52,405 nucleotides of DNA, from contig JAHBMJ010001129.1 in NCBI GenBank assembly GCA_018398765.1, positions 64,001-116,405 on the forward strand, in the 5' to 3' direction. Of the stretch, positions 11,725 to 23,497 are shown piece after piece (the first letter of the stretch is position 1; each line of letters opens with the position of its first letter). Made by a program: the position numbers and the translations under genes. Below the pieces are notes generated by a model. It was not told the origin of the DNA. It made no database searches and worked only from the letters and a program-made list of their open reading frames with translations. The stretch comes from Chromera velia (Eukaryota; Sar; Chromeraceae).

Positions 11725-12455
11725 TCAACTTTCCCCCCCCTTTTCCGTTTCCTTCTCCTCCTCTTCTTCCACCTCGTCCTCTTCTTCCGCCACCGGAGCC
11801 AGAGCCGTTTCGCCTCCTGCCGCCGCACCTCCCTCTGAGGCCCCGCCGCCTTCTTGGGGCTCGGGTGCAGCCTCCGCAGAGTCGGAAGAAGAGGAAGCAC
11901 TGCTCGCACCCTCTCCCGCCTTCCCTTTCTCTGCAGCTTCTAGTTCCTGCTCTTCCTTCTCTCTCTTCTTCTTCTGGCTCTCCCTCTTCTTCTCCAAATG
12001 GATCTCCAGCTCCTCCTCAGTCATCACAGAACCGTCTGGACGCACGAGGCCCCTCTCGAGGTCGGCATCGGGGTCTCGGGGGACGGGGAAACCTTCACGA
12101 AAGAAGGAAAGGAAACGAAAGAAGAATTAAGCGAAGAGAAGAAGACTTCACGGGATTATGAGGTTCAAAAGGATTGTGCGTTTTTCGTGGGGAGCGAAAA
12201 AGATAACACAAGGACAGACAGACAGACCATATGACTTCTGTTTTCTTCAAAGGCAAGATAGACGCAGACAGACAGACAGATAGACAGACACAGACAGGCA
12301 GATAGATAGACACAGACAGACTAGGTAGGCAGACACACCTTTCCTGCAGTACTTCTCGATCCATGCCGCCTCCTCGGCATCGGGGGTATCGACGACGTCG
12401 GCCCCCTGCAGACAGGCACACGCACACAGATGCGCATAGAGTAAGTGAGCGAGCG

Positions 12456-12502
<47 letters not shown>

Positions 12503-13770
12503 GAGAGAAGCAGACGAAGACTCCCATGAAGAATTGTAGAGGCTGTCTCTCCATGGGTTTCAGTTTGGCAATTGCTGTCCTGCCCTGCCCTTGCATGAAG
12601 TGTGTGTCTGATGCCCTAATTCCCTGTGTTGGACCTTCTTCTTCAATACAGATTTTCGGGCCCTTTTCACCTCCCAGGCACCCCATTTCCGTCCGACCTT
12701 ATGTTTCTCTTCAATTTCCCTTCTTTCCTTACTTGATACGCCCATACATCCTTCACCTTATGAACGTTTGGGTACAGAAGGGTGAGCGCAAAACATTTGT
12801 GAACCACGCATGGAAGCAAGACGGGAGGAAGGGGGAAGCAAACCGGTGCGCAACGAATGCTCTCTCTTCCTGTGTTTGCAACACGAAACACCAAGGTGCC
12901 AGTCTCTGTGGTTGTGCTTGCCAGTCTTTCTCTCTTGCCAAACTCTTTTGCGTTCCTGACATCCTGACGCGCCTGTGGCTAGAAGGTGTGCTACGACTCC
13001 GTTGACCGTACCGCTAACAGAATTAAAAACGCCTTGACTGACTGACTGACTGACTGACTGACTGACTGACTGACTGACTGACTGACTGACTGACTGACTG
13101 ACTGACGTCGTAAGAAAGAATCTTTCCCGTCAGAGGGTCAAAGAACCCGTGTCCTGCGTCGTACGTTCCCACAGGAACCTCGGGGGTCGGAGAAGAGTTG
13201 GTCAGGAGGGTGGCACCCGCAGGTTTCAGACCGTGGAGGACCTCCGTGTAGAATTTGCGGTCTGCAACGATGAGCGTGTTCGTGTTTTTGCGTCTTTGTA
13301 TGCAAGCGCGCGCTGAAGCATGTGTTGGGTCTTTGACCCTCCTTCTAAGTATGAAGAGCAGGGATGGCCATGCATGAGAAAAGGGGAAACGTTGACTTTC
13401 TTATTCAGGAATTGCCCCCGTGCCATCTTTTGCGCACAACAGAATGTAAGCGCATGCGCCGTGGCCCCCAGCCCTTGGCGTTGTCCTTCTTTCTTCACCC
13501 AGTCCCCACAAACCTGGCTACCCGCCTACCCACGTACCAACCTGTCTTCGTGAGATACTTCCATCCCTTGTCCTGATATCCGAGGCCGTCAGCGAACTCG
13601 CAGCGACCCTGGAGACACACAGGCAGACAGGCAGACAGACTACATCGTCTTTTCTTTCCCTCTTTCTCTTTCCTCATTCTCTTCGGGTTTTCCCCCTTTC
13701 TTCAGACATACTTTATCATTTCTTCAGACAGACAGGCAGACAGGCAGACAGCCAGACAGACAGACTAGCC

Positions 13771-13801
<31 letters not shown>

Positions 13802-14527
13802 AAGACAGACAGACAGACAGACAGAACATAAATGTGTGAGTCGTGTCTGATACAAAGCATTCAGGCCGGCACTTGACAATCTGGGGCGGGATGGGGCTGG
13901 CTTTCTCTTGTTTATATGTATATGGATTTGTCATCCCATGTGCATGTACAGAATCATCCGCCTGAATTCTTTTTCTCTCCAGCCACTCACCGTCACTGCG
14001 TATCCCCTGTACCACTCCGCAATGTACCGGCACCCATTGGGATACACAAGCGCGCCCTCTCCATGGAACCTGCACGGAAGGGCACAACAGCGGTGAACCA
14101 ACAACCAGAATGTCAGCAACGGATGTTGTGCTTAGGGGTGGCGTGCAGGTGTGCAAAGGAACCTCCCCGGTGTTGATACCGAGAGAGAGCGAATCGGTTA
14201 AAGGGTCTGTGGACATGCTTGAAGATGGGCGACCACTGACAACGGCGGCAGAAGGAAGCAACAGCTCTTTGAGTAGTGTTGCCTCGCATACAAATTCATA
14301 AAGGTCAGACACTCTCTTGTTGACTGACTCTCCCTTCCGAAATTGGCCAATGTAGGTGACACCGTTTGGGAAGTGGAACTTTCCTTCGCCTTCGTACCTG
14401 CACACAGGGTTACATTACATGATTGAAAGGCCAAACGGACAACGAAGGACTGCGACAAGGTCTGACGGCAAGCTGACCACTCGTTCTTCAGTGGTCCCTC
14501 GTAGGACGTCCCACTCCAGTGCGACAT
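11725..14527 (-). CDS. MORN5: MORN repeat-containing protein 5 orthologue with acidic C-terminal extension
   Basis: Seven exons join in phase: 14527-14478, 14397-14329, 14069-13991, 13608-13542, 13261-13107, 12405-12339 and 12092-11725, giving 284 residues. The first 90 residues hold three or four MORN repeats (YEGEGKFHFPNG, FHGEGALVYPNG, RCEFADGLGYQDK). Residues 90-163 match the diagnostic non-MORN part of animal MORN5: RKFYTEVLHGLKPAGA, then GTYDAGHGFFDPLTG, then EEAAWIEKYCRKG. Animal MORN5 ends about there. This protein continues about 120 residues: a charged coiled-coil-like helix (EELEIHLEKKRESQKKK), then an Ala/Ser/Glu-rich acidic tail. MORN5 is conserved in ciliated organisms and is thought to be flagellum-associated; the role here is inferred. 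Intron 5 starts directly with an 18-unit (GTCA)n array. Confidence 0.92.
12454..12497. repeat. (GA)n microsatellite
   Basis: In MORN5 intron 5. It reads (TC)n on the sense strand, about 50 bases upstream of the exon 6 acceptor. Confidence 0.9.
13035..13106. repeat. (TGAC)18 array abutting a 5' splice site
   Basis: Eighteen perfect TGAC units. On the MORN5 sense strand this is (GTCA)18, and its first GT is the inferred donor of intron 5, immediately after exon 5. Confidence 0.95.
13725..13824. repeat. (CAGA)n tetranucleotide array
   Basis: Slightly impure CAGA array in MORN5 intron 3, reading (TCTG)n on the sense strand. Confidence 0.9.
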
Positions 14528-14729
14528 TTCGCTTACGCCTTCTTTCTCTGTGGATTGAGAGTCCTTCTTTCGCTTCTTTCCTCACCGATTCAACTATGTA
14601 ACTTCTTTTCGACCCATAAAGAAACGTCTTCTGTCAGTCGTCCTCTGTCAGAGTCAGTCAGACATACATGCAGTCAATTCGGCGGCCTGCATGTTCTCCT
14701 CTGCATGGCACTCCGTATCCGCGGTCCAA

Positions 14730-14850
14730 TGTTCTGCGCGCGGTCGCGGCCCCGATTTGAATTTGGGCCGCGGCCGCGAACGCGTCCTCGCGGGCCGGCC
14801 CCCCGTGGCCCCGCGGCCCCGCCACAGATCGAAAAGTGGCCGGCCGGCAG
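14730..14850. promoter_or_regulatory. GC-rich island between divergent genes (possible bidirectional promoter)
   Basis: A very GC/CpG-rich patch lies between the MORN5 start (14527, minus) and the start at 15146 (plus). It contains a 7-base inverted repeat gcggccc/gggccgc (14746-14752 and 14765-14771), several GGCCGGCC-like palindromes and NotI-type GCGGCCGC. The position suits a shared promoter, but no specific element is recognised. Confidence 0.35.
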
Positions 14851-15145
14851 TCTCTTCAGGAATTTCTCCACGAATTAGAAACAGGGCCGTGTTTGCAGAT
14901 GATGGCAGACTGTACGTTGGTAGCCTACATGAAAATTTGCCGTGCACGTGAAAAGCAGTCCTTGGCCTGGACACAGCCGACTGATAGACAACTTTCGTGG
15001 GTATAGAGTACGGGGGAGAGACGAGACTGGAAGAATTTTTGTTCGTGTGTCTTTCTTTTTTGAAGCTTCAAAACAGCTTCCGTTTCCTTCAACATTTCTA
15101 TACCTGCTGGTTTGAGAACAAGGAAGTAGATTCAGCAGAGTACAA

Positions 15146-16980
15146 ATGCAGCGTGGTCATGGACAGATCTACGGGCACGCTCCGCAGCGGCCCGAGGACT
15201 TCCGAGGGGACCCCCGATCTCTTGAGGGGTGGTCGGCCTCGTCTCTTCCTTCCTCTACCGCCGCAGGAGACCCCTGGGGGCAGGGCACTGCGGGGAGAGC
15301 CCCGTCCCACGGAGGCCGAGGGGCAGTAGAAGAAGGAAGAGGCAGAGCAGAGTACAATGGCCGCGCGCAGGACCCTTTTTCTGATCCGTATGCCTCTCAA
15401 CCCAATCTCGCCGATCGTGGGCGCAGTGCTGCTGACTCTTCGGAAAGTCGTGGTGGTATTGGGGAGCTTCTACCGAGGGGACCCTCCCGACAGGGAGACC
15501 AACACAGGGCCCTGCCCTTCAAGGGAGGGGGGGACCCTTCTCCTCCCACCCATGGGGATAGAGACAGAGACCCCCTAGGAGGTTTTTCTGATGCAACTGC
15601 TGCTGCTCGCTATGCGATGACAGGGGGCAGATCTGCTCCAGAGTATTCCCCTGCGCATGCGCACGTCTCAGCAGAGATGCAAGAGCATGCAAGACAGGCC
15701 CATCGTGGAGGCCAAGGATTTGTGCCCCCAACCGAACAGAACAGTCAGAACGGACCTCTAGGGGTCCCAAGGGACTCATTCGATCCTTATGTGGAAAGGG
15801 GGAGACAGCTAGAGAGGGAGGCACAACTTGCCAGAGAAAGAGAGTTGGCAAGAGAACGAGAAAGAGAGGCTGGACCCGTACATGGATATCACCCCCATTC
15901 ACACTCCGCACACTACTACCTTCCTCCCCGGGACCAACCTGGTTCCTACCCAGGAGGACCTGGCGGCCCGCCGCCACACACCTCCTCTGTCCCCCCGTGG
16001 GCCAAAGAGGGCCGCCACCCAACACACTCCCCTCCCTCCCTTGCGTTTCAGCAACGACAACAGCAGCAAGCAGTCCCCCCGTCCCATTCGCATTCAGGGC
16101 CGGTGGCTATGAGTGCCGCTGAGCTGCTTGCAAGCACAAGTCCCCACACCCACTTCAGTGTAGAGGAGGAGATGGTTTTTGAGCGTCTACTCCGCAAAGC
16201 CCGAAGCGTCCCCCTCCATCCCGCGGTATCTGATCTGATTCTCGATGTGGCCGACGGATTGGCACCTCGGAGGCCCTCGTCGTCTGACTATAGAGACAGA
16301 GAGAGGGAAAGGGAAAGAGAAAGGGACAGCAGTTTAGGTAAGAGAAGAGGAGATGTCGTGAATGGTGACACAGCCCCTGACCGCAAGCGCACCCGCGGGG
16401 GTGCCTCAAGAAGTGAGAGGGACAGAGACAGGCAGAGGGGACCGTTATCAGGGGTGAATGCAATTCCTACAAACCCCTCTCAACAATCTAGAGACCGTGC
16501 AGAGGATGAAAAGGCCTCTGGCCGACCAATGTCCGAGAGGTATGCAGACAAAGGCCCCCTTCCACCCTTTCCTTTCGACAGACGAGCCGAAGCCTCTGCA
16601 GCAGCGACCAGTGGATCTCTTACCCAGAGGGAACGACTGCGTCGTGAGTGGGCTATGAAGCTCTTCTTCTACCTCTACTACAAAGAGCAGCCCATGCGAT
16701 GCTGCGAACTTGCAGGGTCCCTCTCTGCCTTCAGACCCAGACACAACGAGATTCCCTCCGCGGTCAGTCAGTCAGTCAGTCAGGTTATTTTGGAAAATTA
16801 AGCAGCTAGACAGACAGACAAACAGACATGCAGACGAGTGATTTCCTGTCGACACATCATGATGTACGCATCTTCGAGAAAGACACTCATTCTTGTGATG
16901 TGAAGGGCAAAAAAGAGATGTAGTCGTCAACATGTACGATGAATCCTCAATTTCATTTTTTCGTTCTTCCCTCCTGCGGT

Positions 16981-17024
<44 letters not shown>

Positions 17025-17554
17025 TGTGTATGTCTGTGTGTGTGTGTGTGTGTGTGCAGACTGAGCTCTTCAATCAAGAGCCCGATCTCTTCTGTCAACC
17101 CGTCGACATTGGCGACAGTGCGGGCAACCGTATTGTCGGTCTGACGGTTTGGGAGAGAGACCGGCAATACTACCTTCAGTGGAGAGAAGCCCTGTCGAAA
17201 AAAGAGGTCAGTGAATTTTTCAGTTGACACAATACGGCTTTTTTTCTTCTCTCTGGGCACAAAATATTCCGGCTCAGTCGATCTGTAGGCTTCCCGAGAG
17301 TCCATCGTTCCAGTGAGCTGTGTGTGCGTGCGTCAATTTTGATGTGTCCTTTTTCAAACACGGTTTTCTGAGTCCTTTGTGGTCACGGTCCAAATGCGTT
17401 TCTCGCCATTACGCAAGCGGATGTGTTGGACTTCTCCATCACGACATTTAAGCGAAGAAATGATGAGTAGAGATCGGAGAGATAGTGCAATGCAGAGGTT
17501 CTACTTGGAATGTTTATCTGCCCCTCCACCCTTTCACGAGACTCTCTCTCTCTC

Positions 17555-17592
<38 letters not shown>

Positions 17593-19013
17593 TGAGTGAG
17601 TGAGTGAGTGAGTGATATTGTGTGTGTGTGTGTGTGTGTGTGTGAGTGAGTGAGTGAGTGAGTGAGTGATTGTGTGTGTGATTGTGTGTGTGTGTGAGTG
17701 AGTGAGTGTGTGTGGATTCGTCTTTCAATTTTCATTTGAGAGTGCAGAATCGTCGGTTGGTGAGTGAGGGCAAGGACCCCCGTCCCCACTTCGAAGACCT
17801 GAAGGGTGACAGCTGGGCTGTGACCTACGAGTTAGTGAAGGAATCTATCCGTCTCAAACTGAGGGGGGATAGGGGGGGCAGAGGAGGGGGGGGGGCAGGG
17901 GAGAAACGCCGGGGGGATCCGGAGCCCCCCCAACACTGTCAGGCGGACGGAGTGTCAGGGGGTGCAGAGAAGAAGAGAAGGAATAACCCTATTCTCCAGA
18001 CAGAACAGGATGAACAGGAGGAGGGAGAGGAACGGGGTGGAATGATCTTTGGGGGTAGCAAGGTTACAGGGGGAGTCTCAGGTCGCTCTCCGACTGCAGA
18101 GGATGAAGAGGGGGGGGGGGACAGGGATAGGCTTGAAGGAGGAAACCAGACGACGACGTCTCCATTTTGTTTCTCCCTTGTGCCTTCTGATGGGCGAGAC
18201 GGTGGAGAGGAGGGGGCGATAGCCGCAGCTTCCTCTTCCTCCTTCTCGGCTTCAGCTTCCAACCTGCACTTCCCTTCTGCTGCAGGCGAAGGATCATTTT
18301 CCTTTGCAGCTGCTCCACAGGAGGATGGTGAGATTAGAGAAGAGGGGAATCATTCTGCAGCTGGGGTGATTGAGGGTGAGGTTGTATCAGAGATCGAACA
18401 ACCAGATGAGAAGGGGGAGGAATCCCCAAGTCAAAGTCAGCACAGGGGGATCGGAAGGCTCCCCTCATCTTCCCCCCAAAAGAAGAGAGGGGCAGGTTCC
18501 CCCGGCAGAGGCAGAGGAGATGATGCCCAGCAGCAGCAAAAGAAACAGAAACAGAGCCCCACGAAAGTCCAAAAACAGAAACCAGGTCTGTATGCATCCC
18601 TCGAAGAGGACCCTGAAGGTCTAATGGGGGGGGAGTCTGAATCCGTTCTTGACATCGAGTCCTCGGATTCCCCCGAAAACAGACACAACGCCCAGACAGC
18701 CAATGCCAACCATCCTCAGGGTTCTGCTCCCTCATTTGAGAGGGGAATTGACTCTTCCTCTGCTGACGGAGGAGGGGCAGCTGCGGCGTTGCCTCCCTCG
18801 GCAGCAGCTGCCGTGACATCTGGAGACCAGGGTGAGCCTCTGGGTGAGAGTTTCTCCTCATCTTATTTTGGGGGGCCTGACTTTGCTCCCGACCCTCCCG
18901 CAGGTGCAGAGGGTGTGGGTGGGCATGGGGAGGGTCAGAGCGATTGTGGGGAGGGGGGGGAGTTGTGGCAGATGGCTGGGGAGGGAGACGATGAGGAGGA
19001 AGACGAAGACTGA
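15146..19013 (+). CDS. large mostly disordered protein, unrecognised, with one small globular region
   Basis: Three exons join in phase: 15146-16762, 17060-17206 and 17748-19013, giving 1009 residues. The N-terminal 500 residues are low-complexity (Gly/Pro/Ser/Arg, with Arg-Glu repeats like RERERERER). A compact region of about 135 residues spans all three exons (about 500-635): RREWAMKLFFYLYYKEQP, then the whole of exon 2 (FNQEPDLFCQPVDIGD and WERDRQYYLQWREALSKKE), then HFEDLKGDSWAVTYELVKE. The C-terminal 370 residues are acidic/Ser/Gln-rich and end EGDDEEEDED. The RE/RD-rich and acidic segments suggest a nuclear RNA- or chromatin-linked role, but I cannot name a family. Both introns start GTCAGT. 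The first donor begins (GTCA)4, and both acceptors follow TG/TC repeats. Confidence 0.7.
16984..17056. repeat. (TC)n(TG)n microsatellite at a 3' splice site
   Basis: Sense-strand pyrimidine/TG tract running directly into the acceptor AG at 17058-17059 of the 15146-19013 gene. It probably doubles as the polypyrimidine tract. Confidence 0.9.
17560..17714. repeat. (TG)n(TGAG)n compound microsatellite
   Basis: Alternating TG and GAGT blocks in the second intron of the same gene, ending about 30 bases before the acceptor at 17747. Confidence 0.9.
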
Positions 19014-19924
19014 TCGATCATCGACTGCATGGGTGAGAAAAAGTCAAAGAGAAAATTTGTTTTTTGAATAAAGGTGATCGAGTGTCAGCAAGTGGACTAG
19101 CGCACTTACCCAAGATTCAGTCACGTTTAGACAGCAAGTCAGTCGCAAGCGCGTCACTTCTTTAGTCAGTAAGTGAGTGACTCAGTCACTGACTCACTGT
19201 GTGCCAATGTGGGCATGTACCCGTTTGCATCTTTCCATCTGCATTTGAGGTGAGGGGGGGTAACGGGATTTGTATCTGGGGGGGGGGGATTGGGGATCTG
19301 TGAAGCCCTGGGCCAGGCCAGGGCTCCGTTCTGTTAATTGCCTCGCTCTGCGTGACACCATCATGGTGGGTACGCAAAGAGGCCGGCGGATGTGGTCGAA
19401 GAAGCCAGGCCCCCGACTCTGATCGAAAGATCGGTGGAGGAGGGCGCCGTAGGCTGCCGGAGATTTCAGTTCTACTGATAGACAGAGCGAACCGTTCATT
19501 CCTATTACTTTTGATTCTAGTTGTGATTTGATTTGATTTGAGGCTAGATTTGAGGTTGGATTTCGGGTTTGATGCCAGATCATTATCATCATACGCCATC
19601 GCCACTAGCATCGCCATCGGCCTAACAATGAATAGGCGTCTGGCGTTCTATAACTAGCGTTTAGCGGCAAGACTTGAGGCAGTTCGGTTCTTTACAACAG
19701 CCTGAGCAGTTCACTTTGATTTGTACGTAATTAAAATTGAACCTAGGGCCTAGAATTGAACTAGAATGCTTGTTTTCAAACTCTTCTACTTCCGCGGAGC
19801 AGCTAGCATGTTTGTGCATGAATCTAGGTATGAATGATGCTAATTAGTGGTTAGTGGTACCCTAGAGCACTGTCGCCGTTTTGTCTTATAGAGGTCGCCC
19901 CCGCAAACGGCAGGGGGGTGTACC

Positions 19925-20359
19925 TCATCGCTGAGGCTCAGACCACACCCCGTGGCCCGCTTGGTTTCTCAGGCTGCTAACAAACAACAATCTGTCTGCG
20001 CTTTGCATGCTTTGGTCTATGGGCTGCTCAGAAGGGACTGCTCCAAAAATCGATCCAGTGATATAGGACGAAAGGACACTTTGGCTTTGTGCATGCCCTC
20101 TCTCCATTCTTCTCTCAGCGATTTCTCCTTCTCCCTCCCTCAGCTGTCTTCCTGCTTCCATTGCTTCCAGAATGGTCTTGTCTTCAATCTTCTTTTCTTC
20201 TTTCCATAACAATTCCGTTCCTCCCTTTCTTTTTGTGATCACTCCGTGTCTCTGTACCAGCACTGTTTTATCTAATGAGCTTCCAGGTGCGTACCTTCCT
20301 GGGCTTTCCTTAAACACTCTTCTTCTGAACGCCGCCCTCCCCAGAAACTCATCCACCAC
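19925..20359 (-). CDS. unassigned ORF of 144 residues
   Basis: An open minus-strand frame with reasonably protein-like composition, including a charged helix (LLWKEEKKIEDKTILEAMEAG). I recognise no family and see no flanking exons that would support it. It could be a fragment of a mobile element or a chance frame. Confidence 0.2.
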   Translation of the reverse strand: MVDEFLGRAAFRRRVFKESPGRYAPGSSLDKTVLVQRHGVITKRKGGTELLWKEEKKIEDKTILEAMEAGRQLREGEGEIAERRMERGHAQSQSVLSSYITGSIFGAVPSEQPIDQSMQSADRLLFVSSLRNQAGHGVWSEPQR

Positions 20360-20410
20360 ACGTTCACCGCACTATGGCCTTCGTTCATCAAGAATTTGAA
20401 CTTCATAGCG

Positions 20411-20564
20411 CCAGCCCCAGCCTTGCCTCTACTTTGCTAAAATCTGCTTTACACGGCACCCCAGCACCTAGCCCCGGCACCAGGCTTCCCTTCTCGATCG
20501 GAGCCCCTTCAGATTTGAGCTAGCTGATAAAGAAAGGACGAATGTGAAATAAGGCCGGGGCTGG
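20411..20564. repeat. short unit with 14-base inverted ends (MITE-like)
   Basis: ccagccccagcctt (20411-20424) and aaggccggggctgg (20551-20564) are inverted copies with 13 of 14 matches, bounding about 154 bases. I see no clear target-site duplication. Confidence 0.25.
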
Positions 20565-22289
20565 TAAGGAGAGTGAGGCCCTCTTGAAAGGGAATCGCCC
20601 AAAAGGAATTAAATTTCGGAGACGAAAAAAGAAGGAATTCTTTTTGTTTTGAGATGGCTAGCATATTGAAGGATCTTTCCAGGTTGATGTGTTCCAGGCT
20701 AGTAGCCTACGTATAGGGTCACATGATGAATGGAGATACATCAGCCGTATTAAGTCTAAGGACTGTCAGATAGGACTAGAAGAGAAAAGAGGTTTTAACC
20801 AGTGTGGATCGATCTGAGTGAAGAGCAAGCAGAAGCAATAATTCTGCCGTTCAGCGTTGATCCAGCCGTGGCCCCCGCACCCGTACATGCGTGAGTGAGG
20901 TGCGGCTCAGGTGCCTGTCCAGGGTATGCTGGAACCACTGTATGGGATATGCACCATACGATATCACAGCGGCACACAACACAATCTTAGTCTCTAGCTT
21001 AATTTCTAGCTTAATCTGCATAATCCCAAATAAGTGAGGAAGTAAATAATTGTTTGGCACTAAGTGAAAAACTTAATTCAATCGATTGATTGATGATAGT
21101 CTTCATCATAAAAACATTTTACTAGACAACATATATGACAACTCAGGCTTAATTATAAATGAAATCCAAGGTCTGACACCCCAATGATAAATCCATTGAT
21201 CATGAGTGCAATGAATTGCAAGTCGCATGACAAGAAAAGGGGGGGGAGGACACAGAGGGCGGTTATAAAATTCTTCTCCCTCCTTGATTATTGAACGGCC
21301 CTAGCTGATCTTGCATTGCATAAACTCAGTTAGTCGAGCTCCTAGCTGGTCGACCCCCTTAGTCTTCCCCACTGACGGTCCTCTCCTCTTTGCTCCGTTT
21401 GAACATCCAGAGCTCCTCTTACACGTGCATCAACCATGCACCGCGGCGTGCCGGGATGCATCTACCATGGGTGCCTGCCTGCTCCCATCTGCTCCTCAAA
21501 TTGGTAGACATTCGCAACAACGGAAGCTGCGTGCCTGCGCCCACCTGAGTGAGGAGACTTTGTTGAATGTGCGAACTCTCTCCCACCCTGCCCTTGCATA
21601 CGAGCCTTGGAGGAATCCGGAACATCACCTCTCTCTCTTTCTCTCTCGCTGCCCTCACACCTTCTCTGCTACAAGGGTGACTGCGCTTGCGCTCTTCTTC
21701 CTCGCGTTTCCTTCCAGCTCTCTGGCCGGGAGCAGCCTCGTTCTTTCCATTCTCTTTCAGGCACATGCAAAAGAGAGGCCTCTCAAGCATCGAGATGAAT
21801 GAATGAGAGAGAGAGAGAGAGAGAGCCCGATAGGCTTCTGCCAGCATCACAACAAACAAATGAGGAGCAAAAACGCAGCCGCTGGTCTACTTACCCACGG
21901 ACTGTCTAGAAAGAAGTCCGGAACGAGCTATATCGTGAGGTGCAGCAAGGAGAGAGAAGAACGATACCAATCACCCGGCCAAGCAGATTGTACAACCACA
22001 CGACAAAGCAGTGCAATTCCGAGTAAAGAAAAAGAGGGGGGGTTCGGGGGGAATCGGGAAAGGCATGGATATGGAGCCTGTGGAAATGTCGACTTCCCAA
22101 CGAACGATTAGGTTCCCCCCCCCAAATACAGAAAAGGAAGGAAGGGCGAGGAAATGCAGTGTCCTCATGCAAGGTGATCGAATGAAGAAAACCGTCGAAG
22201 AAAGCCTTCGATCAGCCTCCCCAAACCCCACAACTTCCAGCAGCGACAGCAGACGGACAGGTGGAGTGAATGAGGGAAGTTTCAGCAAC

Positions 22290-22324
<35 letters not shown>

Positions 22325-23497
22325 CCTTTTGATCCCTCATGCCCCCAACCTACTTCCTTCGTGTCTGCACCTTTCAAGATACATTTTCTGCAGTTGGCTT
22401 TCTCCTCTCCCTCCTAGGCTTCTTGGCTCTTGATCAGCCTTGCGCTTTTTTTGTATTTGTGTGTAGTCAGAAAAGAGTCAACACCAACAGAAACGACGCA
22501 GAAAAAGGAGGACAGAAAGACGAAAGAAAAAAAGACTGCACAGCAAGCCAGCACAGCCAAAAACACAAAGGATAGAACCAGCCGACTGCCCGAAGCCCCC
22601 TTCACCCTTTGCACCCACCCACCCAGAAGAACAACCGAGAAAGCATGAAGGGAGGAAGAGGGAATCTGAAAAGGACGCACAGCCTTCATTCAACCGGAGT
22701 GCTGCGAAGAAGACGAACCCGTGAAACCAAAAGAAAAGAACGCCCATGGGAGAAGAGGGACGCAATCAACAAGGATAAGAGAAGAAGAGACGGTAACAGA
22801 CACCAACCATGTCTGTGCAACTGCTGAGCCGGAGTAAGCGAATTCGAATCCTTCCCTCCGTTCATTCATTCAAAGCAACAAACGATCCCCGTCCGCCCAA
22901 CCCCCCCCCTCTCCACAAAAGAAAGAAAATATGAATTCGGCTGTTGAAATCTTCCTTTCTCGTCCCGTTCCTTTCTGCAGCAACTAACACGCACGGGCCA
23001 GCTCTGCTCTGCAACTAACACTCACAGTCTTCTCCCCCTCTCTTCGTTTCTTCTGTCAGTCGCCTCCCTGCATAGTGAGCCTTCCATCCTACTTTCTCTT
23101 TCGTCAGAGATTTGGAAGCAACAGAGGGGAACGCACGCACAGACAGACATAGAGCTATTTGGGGGTTTCGGGAAGATCAGGCAGGTCAACAAGTCGTGGG
23201 ACAGAGACAGTCAAGAAGAAGAAGACAGGCAGCAGAGGGGAAAGGGAGGAAAGGGATACAAAATGGTTGAGACGTTCAGTCACCATCAACACCACGTTTA
23301 TGGACCTCATCCCCAACTCTCATTCTCGTCTTTCTGATCTGATCACATTCAGGCAGGCAGCATCTGTACATCTTGCAACAAGACAGGACACACGTGCACG
23401 CAGGCATGAAAGAAAGTTAATTTATGAGGATCACGACCCGAAAGGGGAGGGAAGCGAAAGAGCGTTCCTTGTCTTTTTTTTGTTCTTCATCCTCCCC

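Larger units (their letters stand above)
19014..23497. other. long intergenic region, no confident gene
   Basis: This lies between the 3' ends of the convergent 15146-19013 gene and the minus-strand phosphatase. I find no family-recognisable protein. It holds one unassigned minus frame (19925-20359), AT-rich patches near 19.7-19.9 kb and 20.95-21.2 kb, a short inverted-repeat unit (20411-20564), and a (GA)n tract at 22289-22324. Positions 22470-22830 are strongly purine-rich on the plus strand. Since introns and flanks of minus genes here are purine-rich on plus, that stretch may be transcribed 3' region of the phosphatase gene. Confidence 0.5.

Noticed and set aside
13725-13824. CRISPR-like regular repeat
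   Set aside because: Units are 4-base microsatellites without spacers, in a eukaryotic intron.
13716-14405. 229-residue minus frame through MORN5 introns
   Set aside because: It runs through a CAGA repeat and intron sequence. Only its first part (14397-14329) is real exon, and splicing gives a much better match to MORN5.
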